A stretch of 64,000 bases of DNA from an uncultured Prevotellaceae bacterium. Lineage in GTDB: Bacteria; Bacteroidota; Bacteroidia; Bacteroidales; Bacteroidaceae. The notes beneath the pieces are model-generated. The model did not search any database, had not been told where the DNA came from, and saw only the letters and a program-made list of their open reading frames with translations. The stretch is from NCBI GenBank assembly GCA_902786665.1, contig CADADN010000025.1, positions 1 to 64,000 of the forward strand, given 5' to 3'. The number at the start of each line of letters is the position of its first letter. Positions within the stretch are counted from its first letter, which is position 1. A program made the position numbers and the translations under genes. This document shows positions 39,647-48,062 of this stretch, piece after piece.

Positions 39647-42538
39647 ATGACCGACATCATACTTTCCAGTTTCATCAGCTTGTTCGCACTATTCGGAAAA
39701 GAGGAACAGGTGGACGAGGCACCTGCCAAGCAGATGCTCTCGAGTTATCTTCGCCGGCATTTCGGCATCCGCAACATCGACCTTTACCTGAACCTTTACA
39801 GCGACATGCGCATGGCTTACGAGATGACCGACGACCTCGACAGCGAGGAGACGGTTGCCTCCATCTGCTCCGCCCTCCACGGCAAGATACGTCCCAGCGA
39901 GGAGGCCTTGTTGCTGCTGCGACTGATGGAATTCTGCAGTGACGACGGCCTGCAAGCCAATGACATGTTCAGCACCCTGGCAAGGCAGTTCCACATCACC
40001 GACGAGCAATACAACGATTTCACCGACTATGTTTACAACCGTGAGACGGCGTGGGTCAAGTTGCATCATATAGAAGGGTTCGGAGGAACCTTGAAAACTT
40101 TGCTTGAGCGGCATACCGGACTGCTCATCTTCACCTACATGGGCAGCGACACGGTGAAACTCAACGATGTTCCCGTGCTTGCCGGCACCTATCAGGTGTG
40201 GCAGCAGAGCAGCGTCTTGAAAAGCGCCGGAGGAAAGCCGGTGTACTATTCCTCCATCATCGATTCGTATGAGAACGACGGCTCGCAGGCCCGGCAAGTG
40301 GAATTCTGCGGGCGCGACATCAATTTCCGTTTCCCCAACAGCGACAACGGCATGCACAACCTGAGTTTCACACTGAGGAACGGCGAGATGCTCGCCATCA
40401 TGGGTGGCTCCGGGACGGGAAAGACCACCCTGGTCTCGCTGCTGAACGGGAGTCTGAAACCTCAGGAAGGCAGCATCACCATCAACGGACACGACATCTC
40501 TGAACCGGAAGCGAAGGCATTGATTGGTTATGTGCCACAGGATGACTTGCTTATCGAGGAACTCACGGTATATCAGAACCTGTGGTTCACCGCCAAACTC
40601 TGTTTCGAGGGGTTGTCCGACCAGGACATCGACGCCCGTGTGGTGAAGACATTGAAAGACCTGGGGCTCCTTGCCGCCAAAGACCTGAAAGTGGGGTCGG
40701 CCATCAACAAGACCATCTCAGGAGGGCAACGCAAGCGCTTGAACATCGCCTTGGAGCTGATTCGCGAACCGGCGGTGCTCTTCCTCGACGAACCCACCTC
40801 GGGACTGTCGTCGGCCGACACCGAGAGGGTCATCCTGCTCCTGAAGGAACAGACCTTGAAGGGGAAACTCATCATCGTCAACATCCACCAGCCCTCGAGC
40901 GACGTTTATAAGCTCTTCGACCGGCTGTGGCTGCTCGACAAAGGCGGTTACCCGGTGTTCGACGGCAACCCCATCGATGCCATCACCTATTTCAAGGCCG
41001 CCGCCAACTATGCCGATGCGGAGACCAGCGCCTGCCCCACTTGCGGCAATGTCAACCCGGAGGTGGTGCTCAACATCATCGATGAGAAAGCACTCAGCAA
41101 CACGGGTGAGCCTTCCGACGAGCGCAAGCAGACACCCCAGGAATGGCATGAGCTGTATCTGAGTCATCGCGGGGAGATGGCAGCGCCGACGGTGAGCGAC
41201 GTGCCGCCTTCAGACCAGAAAAAGCCAAACGCGTTCAAGCAGTTCGCCATCTTCCTGCAACGCAACATCAAGACCAAGGCCACCAACGTGCAGTATCTCT
41301 GCATCACCCTGGCGGTGGCTCCGCTGCTGGCCGTCATCTGCGCACTGCTCACCCGCTTCGCCCCACCGGAAGGATACACGGTGATGGACAACAAGAACCT
41401 GGTGAGCTATTTCTTCATGGCTGTCATCGTGGCCACTTTCGTAGGCATGATAGGCAGTGCAGAGGAAATCATCAAAGACCGTGCGCTACTGAAAAGGGAA
41501 CGGTTCCTCAACCTTTCCTATGGAAGTTACATCTGGTCGAAAATCGTTTTCATGGCAGGGGTGTCGCTCTTGCAAACCTTGCTGTTCATCCTTGTGGGCA
41601 ACAACATCATGGGGCTGCATGGGCTCTTCTGGCAGTGGTGGCTCATCCTTTTCGTCACATCCTTCCTGGCCAACCTGACCGGCCTGCTGCTCTCACAATG
41701 CCTCAACTCCGTGGTGGCCATATACATCTGCATCCCCTTGCTCCTCATCCCACAGATACTGCTCTGCGGGCTGGTGGTGAGTTTCACCGACCTGACACCC
41801 AAGAGCACGACGGGAAACGTGCCGCTGGTGGGCGACCTCATCCCTTCGCGATGGGCCTACGAGGCGCTGGCCGTCACGTCGTTCACCGACAATGCCTACG
41901 AGTCCATGTTCTTCGAGAGCGACCGGGAGAAATATGAGACGCAATACTACAACATGGGATACCTGTATGAACTGCAGTCACAGTTGGAGACGATGCAAAG
42001 CGAACAGGCAAACGGCAAGGCCGTCAACCCCTCGCACATGGAGGTCATCAAGACCAACCTGCCCTTGATAACGGAATATTGCGGCATGCAACCCTACCAA
42101 GGCGACTATTCCTATGCGTCGCTGAAGGAATACATGGCAGAGGCTGAGGACATCCTTGCCAAGCGCAGCAACAAGACGGTGCTGCAGGCTGATGCACAGG
42201 TGTCTGCCTTCATTCGCGAGCACGGCAAGGAAGAGTTGATGCAGTTGAAACGCGACAACTACAACCTGAACCTGGAGGACTGTGTCGTCGGCGCCAACCA
42301 GCAAAAAATGCTCGACGTGGTGGACGGCCACATCGTGCCTCGCTCCGGACTGGTATTCCTCACCCCGCACAACCGCAACGGTCGTGCTCCTTTTTACAGC
42401 AGTGTGAAAATCGTAGGGTCCAGGCATGTCAAGACTTTGTGGTTCAACTTGGCCGTCATGTTGTTGATGTGTGTTGTCACGGCATCCCTTTTGTTGACGG
42501 ATTGTCCTGGAAAATATGTCAGAAAGGAGGTCCAATAA
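39647..42538 (+). CDS. ABCG-type ABC transporter, ATPase fused to permease, with extra N-terminal domain
   Basis: The 963-residue product has an N-terminal alpha-helical TerB-like region (about 1-140) and a segment that may be FHA-like (about 150-200). An ABC ATPase follows (about 220-440) with Walker A GGSGTGKTT near 254, signature ISGGQRKRLN near 358 and Walker B 'VLFLDEPTSGL'. An ABC2-type membrane domain (about 545-780) is followed by a long soluble insert and a final membrane helix (about 940-958). Substrate is unknown. Tight coupling to the sensor phosphatase/kinase suggests shared control or function. Confidence 0.85.
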   Translation: MTDIILSSFISLFALFGKEEQVDEAPAKQMLSSYLRRHFGIRNIDLYLNLYSDMRMAYEMTDDLDSEETVASICSALHGKIRPSEEALLLLRLMEFCSDDGLQANDMFSTLARQFHITDEQYNDFTDYVYNRETAWVKLHHIEGFGGTLKTLLERHTGLLIFTYMGSDTVKLNDVPVLAGTYQVWQQSSVLKSAGGKPVYYSSIIDSYENDGSQARQVEFCGRDINFRFPNSDNGMHNLSFTLRNGEMLAIMGGSGTGKTTLVSLLNGSLKPQEGSITINGHDISEPEAKALIGYVPQDDLLIEELTVYQNLWFTAKLCFEGLSDQDIDARVVKTLKDLGLLAAKDLKVGSAINKTISGGQRKRLNIALELIREPAVLFLDEPTSGLSSADTERVILLLKEQTLKGKLIIVNIHQPSSDVYKLFDRLWLLDKGGYPVFDGNPIDAITYFKAAANYADAETSACPTCGNVNPEVVLNIIDEKALSNTGEPSDERKQTPQEWHELYLSHRGEMAAPTVSDVPPSDQKKPNAFKQFAIFLQRNIKTKATNVQYLCITLAVAPLLAVICALLTRFAPPEGYTVMDNKNLVSYFFMAVIVATFVGMIGSAEEIIKDRALLKRERFLNLSYGSYIWSKIVFMAGVSLLQTLLFILVGNNIMGLHGLFWQWWLILFVTSFLANLTGLLLSQCLNSVVAIYICIPLLLIPQILLCGLVVSFTDLTPKSTTGNVPLVGDLIPSRWAYEALAVTSFTDNAYESMFFESDREKYETQYYNMGYLYELQSQLETMQSEQANGKAVNPSHMEVIKTNLPLITEYCGMQPYQGDYSYASLKEYMAEAEDILAKRSNKTVLQADAQVSAFIREHGKEELMQLKRDNYNLNLEDCVVGANQQKMLDVVDGHIVPRSGLVFLTPHNRNGRAPFYSSVKIVGSRHVKTLWFNLAVMLLMCVVTASLLLTDCPGKYVRKEVQ

Positions 42539-42613
42539 GAAAAAAACGACAAAAAGATGAAATAAATTTGATAAAAGAGGAAGGAATATGATGTTTTTCT
42601 CAAAACTTTTATC

Positions 42614-42621
42614 TATTTTTG
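42614..42621 (+). promoter_or_regulatory. candidate -7 element (TATTTTTG)
   Basis: TATTTTTG lies about 97 bases before the lipoprotein ATG at 42718. The -33 position reads ATG instead of TTG, so the match is partial. Confidence 0.45.
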
Positions 42622-42717
42622 CATGGAACTTGCCGATTACCTTCGGGCGAGGCATTTTCCATTGATGTGAACATCTAAATCAAGAACTAATAAATCAATC
42701 ATTTAAACCCAAAAGCA

Positions 42718-43518
42718 ATGAAGAAATTATCATTTTTAGCTATTGCATTCGCAGCTTTCGCCTTGACTGCATGCTTCACAGGCAACAAGGACCCCAAAGC
42801 CGAGGAGAAAACCGAGCAGAAGAGTTTTGAACAAGACCAGGTCGAGCAGAAAATCAAGCAGGAGATTGACTCCATCGCAGAAAAGATGGGTCAACTGAAG
42901 CAACTCCCCTTCGTGCAGGAAGGCTCCAAGTTTGAGCTGACCAAGGAAGAGAAGCAAACGAAGCCTGACTACCTTCTTGAAGCATCTTTGGCAGAAAAGG
43001 CTCAGACACTTACTGAGAAATATCGCATCCTGAGCGCACTCACCGTAGACAAGAAGATTGCAGCCCTCTATGAGATGCCTGTCGAAGAATATGACAAGGC
43101 CATTGCCAAGCTGACTGCCGACGTCGACGACCCCTCTTTCAAGGATATCGATGTCAACAAATCATTCTTCGAGAACACCGACACTCTTTATAAATCAATG
43201 GAAAAGAACGGTCGCATCAACCAGTTCTGGCAGCTTGCCGCCGCTGGCTTGGTGGAGCAACTCTTTGTCATCAACAAAAATGCCGACAAGTTCCTCTCCG
43301 TGGTCGACGACAAGACAGCTGAAGACTTGACCTATCACATTGTATTGGTGCTTGATGCTCTGGGACGCCTCACAGAGTATGACCCCGAAGTGAAGCCCGT
43401 AGCCGAGGCTCTTGAGCCGCTGAAAGTGCTCAACGCCACCAAGGTGGATGAGTTGAAAGCCCAATTTGCAGAGGCCAAGGACAAAATTGAAGCTGCACGC
43501 AAGGCTTTGATCAAATAA
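42718..43518 (+). CDS. predicted periplasmic lipoprotein, helical, unknown function
   Basis: I do not recognise this 266-residue protein. The signal peptide ends at a lipobox-like LTAC (Cys at 19) and is followed by a charged, Lys/Glu-rich linker (about 22-60) with coiled-coil character. The rest is predicted alpha-helical, without cysteines or enzyme motifs. It lies between the ABC transporter and the STAS gene and may share their job. A strong hairpin follows it at 43541-43566. Confidence 0.7.
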   Translation: MKKLSFLAIAFAAFALTACFTGNKDPKAEEKTEQKSFEQDQVEQKIKQEIDSIAEKMGQLKQLPFVQEGSKFELTKEEKQTKPDYLLEASLAEKAQTLTEKYRILSALTVDKKIAALYEMPVEEYDKAIAKLTADVDDPSFKDIDVNKSFFENTDTLYKSMEKNGRINQFWQLAAAGLVEQLFVINKNADKFLSVVDDKTAEDLTYHIVLVLDALGRLTEYDPEVKPVAEALEPLKVLNATKVDELKAQFAEAKDKIEAARKALIK

Positions 43519-43540
43519 TTCCAATTAGTATCCCCTTAAT

Positions 43541-43566
43541 ACATGCCCTCCGCACGGAGGGCATGT
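43541..43566. terminator. perfect 11-bp hairpin between lipoprotein and STAS genes
   Basis: ACATGCCCTCC (43541-43551), loop GCAC, then the exact reverse complement to 43566. No T-run follows, so it may be a weak terminator, an RNA-stability hairpin or a binding palindrome. Confidence 0.6.
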
Positions 43567-43584
43567 CATCAATACGCAAGTACT

Positions 43585-43887
43585 ATGACATTGGACATCA
43601 AAGAACACCAAGGAGGCTTGACCGCCACCATCGCAGGGCGGTTGGACACCCCGTCGGCCGTCAAGGCCCAACAGGAAATCACCCCCTTGCTTGAGAATGC
43701 CGACAAGGAAATCATCCTCGATTGTGAACAGCTGGAATACATCAGCAGTTCAGGCCTTCGTCTGTTTCTCTCCATCCGCAAGGAGACTGCCGCCAAAGGG
43801 GGCAAGGTGATTGTAGAGCACATCAATGACGACATCAAGAAGGTATTCACGATGACAGGTTTCATCAAACTGTTTGATGTGCGCTGA
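43585..43887 (+). CDS. STAS-domain anti-anti-sigma-type protein (RsbV-like)
   Basis: The 100-residue product from ATG 43585 is a single STAS domain. The conserved phospho-serine loop reads 'LEYISSSGLRLFL' (about 50-62). Such proteins are phosphorylated by RsbW-type kinases and dephosphorylated by SpoIIE-type phosphatases. Both activities are present in the protein encoded at 37240. A longer frame from 43543 would begin inside the hairpin and adds non-STAS residues, so the internal ATG is preferred. Confidence 0.85.
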   Translation: MTLDIKEHQGGLTATIAGRLDTPSAVKAQQEITPLLENADKEIILDCEQLEYISSSGLRLFLSIRKETAAKGGKVIVEHINDDIKKVFTMTGFIKLFDVR

Positions 43888-43962
43888 CATCCGAGTCCTT
43901 GCACCATAGCAACATCATCACGACATCAACCATTTATTACTTTACAAAAACAAAACATAGTT

Positions 43963-44955
43963 ATGGCATTTTTGACAAACGAGAAATTGACAATCGTCGG
44001 CGCAGCCGGCATGATTGGCTCCAACATGGTTCAGACCGCCCTCATGATGGGCTTGACCAACGACATCTGCCTTTACGACGTCTTCTCTCCCGAGGGAGTG
44101 GCTGAAGAGATGCGGCAGAGCGGATTTGGCAATGTCACCATCACCGCCACCACCGATGCCGCCGAGGCATTCACCAACGCCAAATACATCATCTCCAGTG
44201 GAGGCGCTCCCCGCAAGGAAGGCATGACCCGTGAGGACCTTCTCGCCGGCAACTGCAAGATTGCCGAGGAACTGGGTTGCAACATCAAGAAATACTGCCC
44301 TGACGTGAAGCATGTCGTCATCATCTTCAACCCCGCCGACCTCACCGGTCTGGTGACTTTGCTCTATTCCGGCTTGAAACCTGGTCAGGTGACCACCCTC
44401 GCCGGCCTTGACACCACTCGTCTGCTGTCGGCGCTGGCCAAGAAGTTCAATGTGATGCAGGATGAAATCACCGGATGCGCCACCTACGGAGGCCACGGCG
44501 AGCAGATGGCCGTCTTCGGCAGCCACGTGGAAATAGCAGGCCGCAAGCTCATCGACATCATCGGCACCGATGAATTCCCCGTGGAAGAATGGGAGCAGAT
44601 GAAGAAGGATGTGACACAGGGTGGTGCGCAAATCATCAAGTTGCGTGGACGCTCGTCATTCCAAAGTCCCTCCTATCTCTCCGTGGAGATGATTCGCGCC
44701 GCCATGGGTGGTGAGCCATTCCGCTTCCCCGTGGGCACCTATGTGAAGACCGACAAGTATGACCATATCATGATGGCCATGAAGACCTGCCTCACACCGG
44801 AGGGAGCCAAGTTTGAAGTGCCGCAAGGCACACCGGAGGAGAACGCCAAACTCGACGCCTCCTACGAGCATCTCTGCAAGATGCGCGACGAACTCGTCAC
44901 TCTCAACATCGTTCCGCCCATCGACGAGTGGAACAAAATCAACCCGAATCTGTAA
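43963..44955 (+). CDS. mdh: malate dehydrogenase
   Basis: This 330-residue NAD-dependent dehydrogenase interconverts malate and oxaloacetate. In Prevotella-type metabolism it serves the reductive path to succinate. The Rossmann motif 'IVGAAGMIGSNM' lies at about 11-22, the mobile loop 'SGGAPRKEGMTREDLL' at about 79-94, and the active-site His is in 'CATYGGHGEQMAVF'. It stands alone, with a strong terminator just downstream. No clear promoter motif was found in the 75 bases before it. Confidence 0.93.
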   Translation: MAFLTNEKLTIVGAAGMIGSNMVQTALMMGLTNDICLYDVFSPEGVAEEMRQSGFGNVTITATTDAAEAFTNAKYIISSGGAPRKEGMTREDLLAGNCKIAEELGCNIKKYCPDVKHVVIIFNPADLTGLVTLLYSGLKPGQVTTLAGLDTTRLLSALAKKFNVMQDEITGCATYGGHGEQMAVFGSHVEIAGRKLIDIIGTDEFPVEEWEQMKKDVTQGGAQIIKLRGRSSFQSPSYLSVEMIRAAMGGEPFRFPVGTYVKTDKYDHIMMAMKTCLTPEGAKFEVPQGTPEENAKLDASYEHLCKMRDELVTLNIVPPIDEWNKINPNL

Positions 44956-44973
44956 GTCATCATCTATACGATG

Positions 44974-45010
44974 CGAGGGGAGCAAGTCTTTGCTCCCCTC
45001 GTGTCGTTTT
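44974..45010 (+). terminator. intrinsic terminator after mdh
   Basis: CGAGGGGAGCAA (44974-44985), loop GTCT, then the perfect reverse complement to 45001, followed by TGTCGTTTT. Confidence 0.92.
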
Positions 45011-45293
45011 ATGTGGCAACATCACATAACGCTAGCATAATAGTCTTCTGATTATGCTAATTATTCTTAAATGTCGTTAAATCAAGGATTTGCAAGGGTA
45101 TTATTCACTCTCATCCCGCCTTTTTCCCGAACTTTGGGAAAAGTAAAACGGTTTTGAGCGGAATAAAAAGAACCGACATTTGATGCATTTTACTTGTTCA
45201 AAAATGGGGTAAAATGTCATTAACCAGGTTTTAACATCCTTCACGCAGATATTTGGAAATAGCCATGTAAATTGGAGAACGGCTGATAAATTA

Positions 45294-45313
45294 TCAAACT
45301 ATTTTGAGAGTTG
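45294..45313. repeat. 20-base repeat flanking the Crp/Fnr gene, left copy
   Basis: The bases from TCAAACTATTTTGAGAG to TTG recur exactly at 46065-46084. The core, TCAAA-CTAT-TTTGA, is an inverted repeat, so it could be a regulator-binding site. Confidence 0.75.
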
Positions 45314-45351
45314 CACCAGGAATCCAAAAATAGTTGGGTTTAATCTTATTC

Positions 45352-45382
45352 TTATTCTTATGGAATAAACTTCGTATATTTG
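45352..45382 (+). promoter_or_regulatory. promoter of the Crp/Fnr gene
   Basis: TTA (45352-45354), 20 bases, then TATATTTG (45375-45382). The -33 triplet has one mismatch. The ATG is at 45435. Confidence 0.6.
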
Positions 45383-45434
45383 GCCTCGGTAAAGAAATTA
45401 AGACTTCAAAATATAAAGGGAAGAGTTCAAATTG

Positions 45435-46031
45435 ATGACAGTGGAAGAAAAACACTTTAACACCTACAAGGAGGGACTCGATTTGCAGTTCCTGTACGAC
45501 TATTGCATGGAGCATGGTGAAAGAAGGACGATGGAACGCGGCGAGACGTTGGAGGAGGCGGGAGAGCCGTCACGATGGATTGGCTATGTGGAACGGGGCT
45601 GCTTCAAGTATATGGTTCACAACGACGAAGAGGGCAAGGACTACTGCACGGGATTCGTCTTTGAAGGCGAATTCGTGGCAGACTACCCCTATTGTCTGGA
45701 TGGTGATAAGGCAGAGATTACCATCGAGGCTGACATGCTCTGCGTGGTGCGAGTCATTGAGGGTGCGGAGCTGCAACGCATGTTTGACGAGGATATGGAA
45801 CGGATGCGCATAGGAATGCAACTCATGCAGAACCTCTTCAAGATGGTCTATGCTCGCGACCTTGACTATTACCGCTACTCCGCACGAGGACGTTACCGTC
45901 AGTTGCTCGAACGCTGTCCGCAGGTAGTACAGATGCTCTCGCTAAAAGACATCGCCTCGTTCCTCAACATCACCCCCACTTATCTCAGCAAGCTTCGCAA
46001 GGAAATAACGTTTGAGCGGAAAGAAGACTGA
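45435..46031 (+). CDS. Crp/Fnr-family transcription regulator
   Basis: The 198-residue product has a cyclic-nucleotide-binding-type beta-roll (about 20-115, 'IGYVERGCFKYMV', 'VFEGEFVADYPYCLDG') and a C-terminal helix-turn-helix ('LSLKDIASFLNITPTYLSKLRKEI', about 168-191). Bacteroidetes members often lack the residues needed to bind cAMP, so the ligand is unknown. The start is ATG 45435. The TTG just before it extends the frame by one codon only. Identical 20-base inverted-repeat sequences lie on both sides of the gene, which could be autoregulatory sites. Confidence 0.88.
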   Translation: MTVEEKHFNTYKEGLDLQFLYDYCMEHGERRTMERGETLEEAGEPSRWIGYVERGCFKYMVHNDEEGKDYCTGFVFEGEFVADYPYCLDGDKAEITIEADMLCVVRVIEGAELQRMFDEDMERMRIGMQLMQNLFKMVYARDLDYYRYSARGRYRQLLERCPQVVQMLSLKDIASFLNITPTYLSKLRKEITFERKED

Positions 46032-46064
46032 AGATCTTGACCCCATACATAATTGCGTTTTTCT

Positions 46065-46084
46065 CAAACTATTTTGAGAGTTGA
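46065..46084. repeat. 20-base repeat flanking the Crp/Fnr gene, right copy
   Basis: This copy is identical to 45294-45313. It lies 33 bases after the stop codon and directly before a terminator hairpin. Confidence 0.75.
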
Positions 46085-46124
46085 ACCCTCGGTTTCCGAA
46101 TTCCGGATTTAACCGAGGGTTTTA
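46085..46124 (+). terminator. intrinsic terminator after the Crp/Fnr gene
   Basis: AACCCTCGGTT (46085-46095) pairs with AACCGAGGGTT (46112-46122). An inner TCCG/CGGA stem lies in the loop and T follows. Confidence 0.85.
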
Positions 46125-46377
46125 TCGTGCTTTATGTGTAACTTTGTCCATCATACAACGCTTTTTCTTATAGGCTATACGCGTTAATTAGTTCAACTGG
46201 ATAATCATGGAAACACTATAATTCATAAAGGTTAAATTCATAAAGGTTAATAAAGAATCCCGGGAATGAATCAAGGGGCGCAGTGATGCGATCCTTGATT
46301 TATATAATAATCGGGCTTCGATAATGGTTGGATGTATCACGGGGACGGGGAAATTGATACATTTTTTCAATTTCCTT

Positions 46378-46407
46378 TTGTAGAACGAGAAAAAAGAATT
46401 AGATTTG
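46378..46407 (+). promoter_or_regulatory. promoter of the RAYT gene
   Basis: TTG (46378-46380), 19 bases, then TAGATTTG (46400-46407). The same promoter is kept in the deleted element (TAGATTTG at 47817-47824). Confidence 0.7.
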
Positions 46408-46424
46408 CAAAAAATTCGATCGTT

Positions 46425-47231
46425 ATGGCAAGAAAGGCGAGAAGACATAGTAATACCGGCATCTACCATGTCATGCTTCGTGGGATAAACCGACAGGATT
46501 TGTTTCATGAAGAATCAGATTACCTTTTCTTTTTGGAAAGGCTTCATCTTCTTGCCCATCCCAAAAACGAGAAAAATGAACCTGCATCACCATTGTGTGA
46601 CATCTACGCCTATTGCTTGATGACCAATCATGTTTATCTCATGCTCGCTCCGAGGGAGAGGGAACTTTCTGATGTTGTCAAGCCTTTGGCAATATCTTAT
46701 GCCCGTTACTACAACACCAAGTATTCCAGATGCGGATATTTATTTCAAGACAGGTTCAAAAGCGAGCCTGTGGACGATTTCAATTATGTGGTTACACTTT
46801 TCAGATATATTCACCAAAATCCTGTGAAGGCTGGGATAGTTGAAACTGTTGAAGAATATCCTTGGAGCAGTTGGCATGATTATTTGTCTGACAAAGGCCG
46901 TGTCAACACCATCACCGAGACAAGCTTCATGCTCGAACAAATAGGGATGGATGATTTGTGCAGACTGGTTAGTGAATCTGTTGACGACGACTGCTCCTCT
47001 CTGGAAAAAGTCGTCCCGCCGACTGACTTGGAAGTGACGGAGATGTTGTTGGAAGAATGCCATGGGATGCCCATCGAAAGGATTTCATCTCTCCCCAAAC
47101 AGGATAGGGACAAGATTCTCATTTCCGTTCTGAAAAAAGGAGCAGGAATCAGACAACTGTGCAAACTTTCAGCGGTTGGCTTCAGCGTCATAAGAAGACT
47201 CAAAAACGTATCAATTTCCCCGTCCCCCTGA
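46425..47231 (+). CDS. REP-associated tyrosine transposase (RAYT, Y1/HUH family)
   Basis: The 268-residue product starts 'MARKARRHSNTGIYHVMLRGINRQ', the usual RAYT opening, and has the 'RYIHQNPVKAGIV' motif with candidate catalytic Tyr128. A C-terminal extension (about 200-268, 'GAGIRQLCKLSAVGFSVIRRLK') looks like a DNA-binding helix-turn-helix. In the metal-binding motif, where H-hydrophobic-H is expected, the sequence is H69-V70-Y71, so the second His is missing and activity is doubtful. The last seven codons and the stop lie inside the right REP. The upstream frame to 46332 would read through the left REP and promoter and is not used. Confidence 0.88.
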   Translation: MARKARRHSNTGIYHVMLRGINRQDLFHEESDYLFFLERLHLLAHPKNEKNEPASPLCDIYAYCLMTNHVYLMLAPRERELSDVVKPLAISYARYYNTKYSRCGYLFQDRFKSEPVDDFNYVVTLFRYIHQNPVKAGIVETVEEYPWSSWHDYLSDKGRVNTITETSFMLEQIGMDDLCRLVSESVDDDCSSLEKVVPPTDLEVTEMLLEECHGMPIERISSLPKQDRDKILISVLKKGAGIRQLCKLSAVGFSVIRRLKNVSISPSP

Positions 47232-47738
47232 TACGCGTCCCCCTGATACGCCGGCGCTCCCCATCGCGTCATCCACCATCCGCTCGCGTTTCTCCCTTGC
47301 TATCCGTTCCACCGTCTTCATCACATCCCCCAAATCAACCACTTCTTCTTTCATAAAATTTGGACTGAAATCTTCTCCAAGACCCAATAATTTTCTGTCA
47401 TTTTCTTGCGTGGAATGAATTAAATCCTTAACTTTGTAGGCAGAAATGGTGTCTTCGTAGATTTGCCCAGCCTCATTCTCTGATTTGGCATTAAGCAATG
47501 TCGAAGATGCCTTTTCTTTATGTAACGATACGTTGTAGAGAGAGAGTTCATCAAGAATACGGCCTTTGTTCTCCAATTCTTTGATTACAAGACGTGCTGA
47601 GTATTGTTTCTTGTCAATATTGATAGGGACATAAAATATTCCTACGGAATGGGTGTGTCCTATCTCTTCTTCTGCAACAGGTATGTTTCCTATCTTTACA
47701 GCATTCTTGATTATTTCCCCAATAACGCCATAAGCCAT
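47211..47738 (-). pseudogene. gene fragment trapped between two REP elements
   Basis: An open frame of 175 codons on the minus strand begins next to the left REP of the deleted element and ends inside the right REP of the RAYT element. Its last 15 or so residues (GVSGGRVSGGRGN) are encoded by REP DNA. The body, 'HSVGIFYVPINIDKKQYSARLVIKE', resembles pieces of large polyvalent phage or conjugative-element proteins, but I cannot name a family with confidence. No promoter is seen. It is most likely a remnant of a longer gene cut on both sides. Confidence 0.5.
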
Positions 47739-47750
47739 ACAAGATGTCTT

Positions 47751-48062
47751 GTATCACGGGGACGGGGAATTTGATACGTTTTTCAATTTCCTTTTGTAGA
47801 ATGAGAAAAAAAGAATTAGATTTGCAAAGAAATTCGATCGTTATGGCAAGGAGAAGACATAGTAATACCGGCATCTACCATGTCATGCTTCGTGGGATAA
47901 ACCGACAGTATTTCATCTCTCACCAAACAGGATAGAGACAAGATTCTCATTTCCGTTTTGCAAAAAGGAGCTGGTATCAGACAACTGTCCAAACTTTCAG
48001 CGATTGGCTTCAGCATTATAAGAAGACTCAAAAACGTATCAATTTCCCCGTCCCCGTGATAC
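47751..48062 (+). mobile_element. 312-bp internally deleted, non-autonomous copy of the RAYT element
   Basis: REPs at 47751-47777 and 48036-48062 match those of the intact element. Inside, the promoter and the first 22 transposase codons are joined to the last part of the gene. The result is a 30-codon frame (47843-47935) that stops early. The join lies at a 7-base direct repeat, AGGATTT, which occurs in the intact copy at 46495-46501 and 47079-47085. This implies a 584-base deletion. Confidence 0.88.

Larger units (their letters stand above)
45011..45434. other. AT-rich gap before the Crp/Fnr gene
   Basis: No gene is supported here. The stretch contains the first copy of a 20-base repeat (45294-45313) and a promoter (45352-45382). 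Confidence 0.6.
46334..47234 (+). mobile_element. RAYT element bounded by 27-base palindromic REPs
   Basis: The left end (46334-46360) and right end (47208-47234) are near-perfect inverted repeats of each other. Each is itself a hairpin, GTATCA...TGATAC, around a GGGGACGGGG or CCCCGTCCCC core. Promoter and transposase gene lie between. Half of the right REP is tandemly repeated just outside, to about 47251. A deleted copy of the whole element lies at 47751-48062. Confidence 0.88.

Noticed and set aside
46340-46350. G-quadruplex in the REP core (GGGGACGGGG)
   Set aside because: Each REP has only two G-runs, so a single REP cannot form an intramolecular quadruplex.
46332-46424. Upstream extension of the RAYT reading frame
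   Set aside because: It would translate the left REP and the promoter. The ATG at 46425 starts the conserved RAYT opening.
47843-47935. 30-codon frame in the deleted RAYT element as a functional peptide gene
   Set aside because: It is just the first 22 transposase codons followed by out-of-frame residues after the deletion. There is no sign of selection.
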